Positions 5,824-8,260 of a stretch of DNA of 8,260 nucleotides are shown here, piece by piece. Each line of letters begins with the position of its first letter. Positions within the stretch are counted from its first letter, which is position 1. The notes below the pieces were generated by a model. The model searched no databases, was not told the origin of the DNA, and saw nothing but the letters and a program-made list of their open reading frames with translations. This DNA comes from Rikenellaceae bacterium. Its GTDB lineage: Bacteria; Bacteroidota; Bacteroidia; Bacteroidales; UBA932. The stretch spans positions 1-8,260 of the forward strand of contig JAAZIW010000016.1 of assembly GCA_012800665.1 (NCBI GenBank), in the 5' to 3' direction. The position numbers and the translations under genes are program-made.

Positions 5824-7218
5824 ATGATCCGCAATAAAGTAAAAGATTTGCTGACTATGGCTCCCGGACAGGAAGTGCTTGCCAAGGGATGGGTCCGCAC
5901 CAAAAGAGGAAATAAAGAGATTGCCTTCATTGCCCTGAATGACGGCTCCACCATAAATAATATCCAGATAGTGGTGGACAAAGCGGCAATAGATCCCGAA
6001 ATCCTCTCAAAAATCACTACAGGCGCATGCATAGCCGTGAAAGGGAAACTTGTAGAGTCCCCCGGCAGCGGGCAGGCGGTGGAGATAAGCGCCGACCATA
6101 TAGAAATCTATGGGGAATGCGACCCCGTACGCTTTCCTCTTCAAAAGAAAGACACCAGTTTCGAGTATCTGCGCACGGTCGCTCATATGCGCCCGCGCAC
6201 CAATACCTTTGGCGCCATTCTTCGAATCCGCAGCCAAATGGCCTTTGCCATACATGAATACTTTCACAGCAAGGGCTTCGTATATCTGCATACTCCCATT
6301 ATTACCGCCGCCGATGCGGAGGGCGCCGGCAATATGTTTCAGGTGACCACCCTCCCCTTGGACAATGTGCCCAAGAACAAGAAGGGAGAGCCCGATTACA
6401 GCAAGGACTTCTTCGGCCGGCATACCTCACTTACGGTAAGCGGTCAATTGGAAGGCGAGCTCGGAGCCACTGCCTTGGGCGAAATCTACACCTTCGGTCC
6501 CACCTTCAGGGCGGAAAACTCCAATACCCCCAGGCATCTTGCCGAATTCTGGATGATAGAGCCGGAAATGGCCTTTTACGATTTGAAAGACAATATGGAC
6601 CTTTCCGAAGACTTTATAAAGAGTCTTGTAAAATATGCCTTGGACAATTGCTACGAAGATGTCAAATTCTTGAATGACCGCTATGACAATGGTCTGATAG
6701 AAAGATTGCAAAGCGTAGTGAATACCGAATTCGTACGCCTCACCTACACAGAGGCCATAAAGATTTTGGAAGATGCCGTAGCCGGAGGCCATCAATTCGA
6801 AATGCTTATTTCGTGGGGCATGGACCTCCAGAGCGAGCACGAAAGATTCCTTGTCGAACAGCATTTCGGCAAGCCGGTCATCCTCATCGACTATCCCAAA
6901 GAAATCAAGGCTTTTTACATGAAGCTCAATGAAGACGGCAAAACGGTGCGCGCCATGGACATCCTCTTCCCTAAAATCGGAGAAATCATAGGCGGAAGCG
7001 AGCGCGAGGCTTCATACGAAAAGCTGTTGAAACGAATGGACGAAATGAATATGAGTCACCGCACCTTGGAGTGGTATCTCGACACCCGCCGCTTCGGCAC
7101 CTGCCCGCACAGCGGCTTCGGGCTCGGCTTCGAAAGACTTCTGCTGTTTGTTACCGGCATGCAGAACATCCGCGATGTCATCCCCTTCCCAAGAACCCCT
7201 AAAAACGCAGAATTCTAA
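5824..7218 (+). CDS. asnS: Asparagine--tRNA ligase
   Basis: This cytoplasmic class IIb aminoacyl-tRNA synthetase charges tRNA-Asn with asparagine using ATP. The product is 464 residues against 466 in E. coli. It has an N-terminal OB-fold anticodon-binding domain (about 15-97, starting EVLAKGWVRTKR) and a class II catalytic core. Motif 1 surrounds FVYLHTPIIT (152-161), motif 2 is the FRAENSNTPRHLAEFWMIEP block (228-247), and motif 3 is GFGLGFERLL (431-440) followed by NIRDVIPFPRTP. The RHLAEFWMIEPE form of motif 2 is typical of AsnRS and not AspRS or LysRS. ATG 5824 is chosen because the OB fold starts at the usual distance; the ATG at 5814 is followed at once by a stop. A terminator hairpin sits just upstream, so its promoter is not obvious. 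udk follows 3 bases after the stop, implying joint transcription. Confidence 0.97.
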   Translation: MIRNKVKDLLTMAPGQEVLAKGWVRTKRGNKEIAFIALNDGSTINNIQIVVDKAAIDPEILSKITTGACIAVKGKLVESPGSGQAVEISADHIEIYGECDPVRFPLQKKDTSFEYLRTVAHMRPRTNTFGAILRIRSQMAFAIHEYFHSKGFVYLHTPIITAADAEGAGNMFQVTTLPLDNVPKNKKGEPDYSKDFFGRHTSLTVSGQLEGELGATALGEIYTFGPTFRAENSNTPRHLAEFWMIEPEMAFYDLKDNMDLSEDFIKSLVKYALDNCYEDVKFLNDRYDNGLIERLQSVVNTEFVRLTYTEAIKILEDAVAGGHQFEMLISWGMDLQSEHERFLVEQHFGKPVILIDYPKEIKAFYMKLNEDGKTVRAMDILFPKIGEIIGGSEREASYEKLLKRMDEMNMSHRTLEWYLDTRRFGTCPHSGFGLGFERLLLFVTGMQNIRDVIPFPRTPKNAEF

Positions 7219-7221
7219 AAT

Positions 7222-7857
7222 ATGTTGGTAATCGGTATAGCCGGTGGTTCCGGTTCAGGAAAAACCACTGTTGTTCAAGCAATTACAGGCCATTTGAAAG
7301 AAAAAGTGGTAATCATCCCTCAGGATGCCTACTACAAAGACTCAAGCGACCTCAGCGATGAGGAAAAGCGCAATCAAAACTTCGACCATCCCGATGCCAT
7401 AGATTGGGACCTCTTGTGTAAGCAACTGTCCGACCTCAAACAAGGCAAAACCATACAGCAGCCCATCTATTCTTACATCTCATGCTCCCGCTCCAAAAAC
7501 GAAACCACAACGGTGACTCCGGCGGACGTAATCATCATAGAAGGCATACTGATTTTCACCTGCAAAAAGCTTCGCGACCAGATGGATATAAAGATTTTTG
7601 TGGATGCAGATGATGACGACCGTCTTATGAGGGTGATGGCCAGGGATATTCGCGAACGCGGCAAAAATGTAGAGTGGGTGATAGAAAGATACTCCCGCAC
7701 CGTAAAGCCGATGTACCTTCAGTTTATTGAGCCGAGCAAACGCTTCGCTGACATCATTATCCCGCAAGGCGGCCACAACAAGGTTGGCATCAGCGTGATA
7801 GTGAACACGATTGAAAAGGCTCTCCGCGAGAGTAAAAAGAAGGATACCGAAAAATGA
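7222..7857 (+). CDS. udk: Uridine kinase (uridine/cytidine kinase)
   Basis: Uridine kinase phosphorylates uridine and cytidine to UMP and CMP in the pyrimidine salvage pathway, using a nucleoside triphosphate. The 211-residue product matches the E. coli length (213). It carries the Walker A loop GGSGSGKTT (8-16), QDAYYKD (34-40), NFDHPDAID (53-61), the PIYSY substrate-loop motif (81-85), the IIIEGIL strand (104-110) and the RDIRERG lid motif (141-147), all characteristic of Udk and distinguishing it from phosphoribulokinase or pantothenate kinase. It starts 3 bases after asnS, and its TGA overlaps the ATG of the next gene by 4 bases, so the three genes are probably transcribed together and the last two may be translationally coupled. 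The C-terminus is lysine-rich (about 204-211) and has no visible role. Confidence 0.96.
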   Translation: MLVIGIAGGSGSGKTTVVQAITGHLKEKVVIIPQDAYYKDSSDLSDEEKRNQNFDHPDAIDWDLLCKQLSDLKQGKTIQQPIYSYISCSRSKNETTTVTPADVIIIEGILIFTCKKLRDQMDIKIFVDADDDDRLMRVMARDIRERGKNVEWVIERYSRTVKPMYLQFIEPSKRFADIIIPQGGHNKVGISVIVNTIEKALRESKKKDTEK

Positions 7858-8260
7858 AACGGCTCCCCAAGGAGGACCGCGCAGGATTATACATCACCTT
7901 GATTGTGCATTTGGTGGTGTTGATTATTTTACTTGCAGGGCGGCTTGGGACTGAAATATACAAAGAAAATACTTTTATTCTCGACTTCACTAAGGTTGAG
8001 CAATTGGAAAAGCTTCAAAGGCGCTTGGAGTTCGAGCAAAGCGTGAACGACCGCCTGAACGAACTTCTTTCCGTTTCCGGTGGGGGCTATGAATACGTAC
8101 ATAATGTGGCGGTGGACCGCTCGGCGCTTAAAGACGACCGCAACTCCCCCGAGGATGCGCGCGAACTCTATGAAGATGCCGCCCGATTGCAGCGGGAATT
8201 GCAAACCGGCTTCGAGGCTCCTGAGGAAGATGCCTTCGCCTCGGTAAATACCGAAAAGAA
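7854..8260 (+). CDS. TonB-like single-helix periplasmic protein, N-terminal part
   Basis: The gene runs off the window after 135 codons with no stop. ATG 7854 overlaps the udk stop as ATGA. The protein has a short charged cytoplasmic tail (1-9), one uncleaved membrane helix (about 11-28, LYITLIVHLVVLIILL) and then a periplasmic stretch: a likely amphipathic or coiled-coil segment (about 47-72), a glycine triplet (76-78), the NVAVDRSALKDDR block (84-96) and a charged helical region (100-117). The helix holds Thr15, His19 and Leu26, the same spacing as Ser16, His20 and Leu27 of E. coli TonB, where His20 is essential for coupling to ExbB-ExbD. From memory, Bacteroides proteins with this NVAVxxSALKDDR block end in a TonB-like C-terminal domain, but that part lies outside the window. 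The TonB assignment is therefore inference; a generic membrane-anchored envelope protein is the alternative. Confidence 0.6.
   Translation, partial: MKRLPKEDRAGLYITLIVHLVVLIILLAGRLGTEIYKENTFILDFTKVEQLEKLQRRLEFEQSVNDRLNELLSVSGGGYEYVHNVAVDRSALKDDRNSPEDARELYEDAARLQRELQTGFEAPEEDAFASVNTEK

Noticed and set aside
6007..6864. Two adjacent long open frames on the - strand inside asnS (138 and 145 codons)
   Set aside because: Both are antisense to the conserved AsnRS catalytic core and carry no recognisable motifs. Codon bias of the sense gene explains the openness.
2287..7218. An asparagine-linked gene cluster, because asparaginase (ansA) and asparaginyl-tRNA synthetase (asnS) lie close together
   Set aside because: They are separated by an operon of unrelated function, a probable promoter region and a clear terminator, so the proximity is most simply coincidence.

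Overview
This window reads as an ordinary, densely coded stretch of a Bacteroidota chromosome, most likely of the order Bacteroidales. The evidence is the gene set: an ExbB with a cleavable-looking signal peptide, followed by a small four-helix membrane protein and two different ExbD proteins, plus an uridine kinase gene that overlaps a TonB-like gene. Most start codons lack a Shine-Dalgarno sequence, and AT-rich leaders precede some genes, which also fits that phylum. The family or genus cannot be fixed from this sequence. All genes lie on the + strand. I see no mobile element, CRISPR array, tRNA or rRNA, and no gene-free stretch longer than about 140 bases.

Layout. Positions 1-212 hold the 3' end of queA (queuosine tRNA modification), closed by a probable hairpin terminator. 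A 138-base gap follows, with a perfect 11-bp inverted repeat and a -7-like element almost touching the dprA start. dprA, tatD and ansA (351-3333) form a tight run: DNA-uptake/recombination mediator, metal-dependent nuclease, and cytoplasmic L-asparaginase, with tatD and ansA overlapping by 4 bases. An AT-rich gap of 99 bases probably carries the promoter of the next operon.

Positions 3433-5759 encode a proton-driven energy module of the inner membrane: exbB, an uncharacterised four-helix protein, exbD (195 aa) and a second exbD (155 aa). A clear intrinsic terminator ends it at 5779-5807. asnS starts only 16 bases after that hairpin. It is followed 3 bases later by udk, which overlaps by 4 bases a truncated gene for a one-helix periplasmic protein resembling the N-terminus of a TonB-like energy transducer.

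How they work together. ExbB and ExbD proteins convert proton flow into mechanical work that TonB-type proteins pass to outer-membrane transporters, so the truncated last gene may be a functional partner of the exb operon about 2 kb upstream. The other genes are housekeeping. The least explained item is the four-helix protein inside the exb operon. By eye it is an internal duplication of a two-helix unit, and it is the best candidate here for something not yet described.
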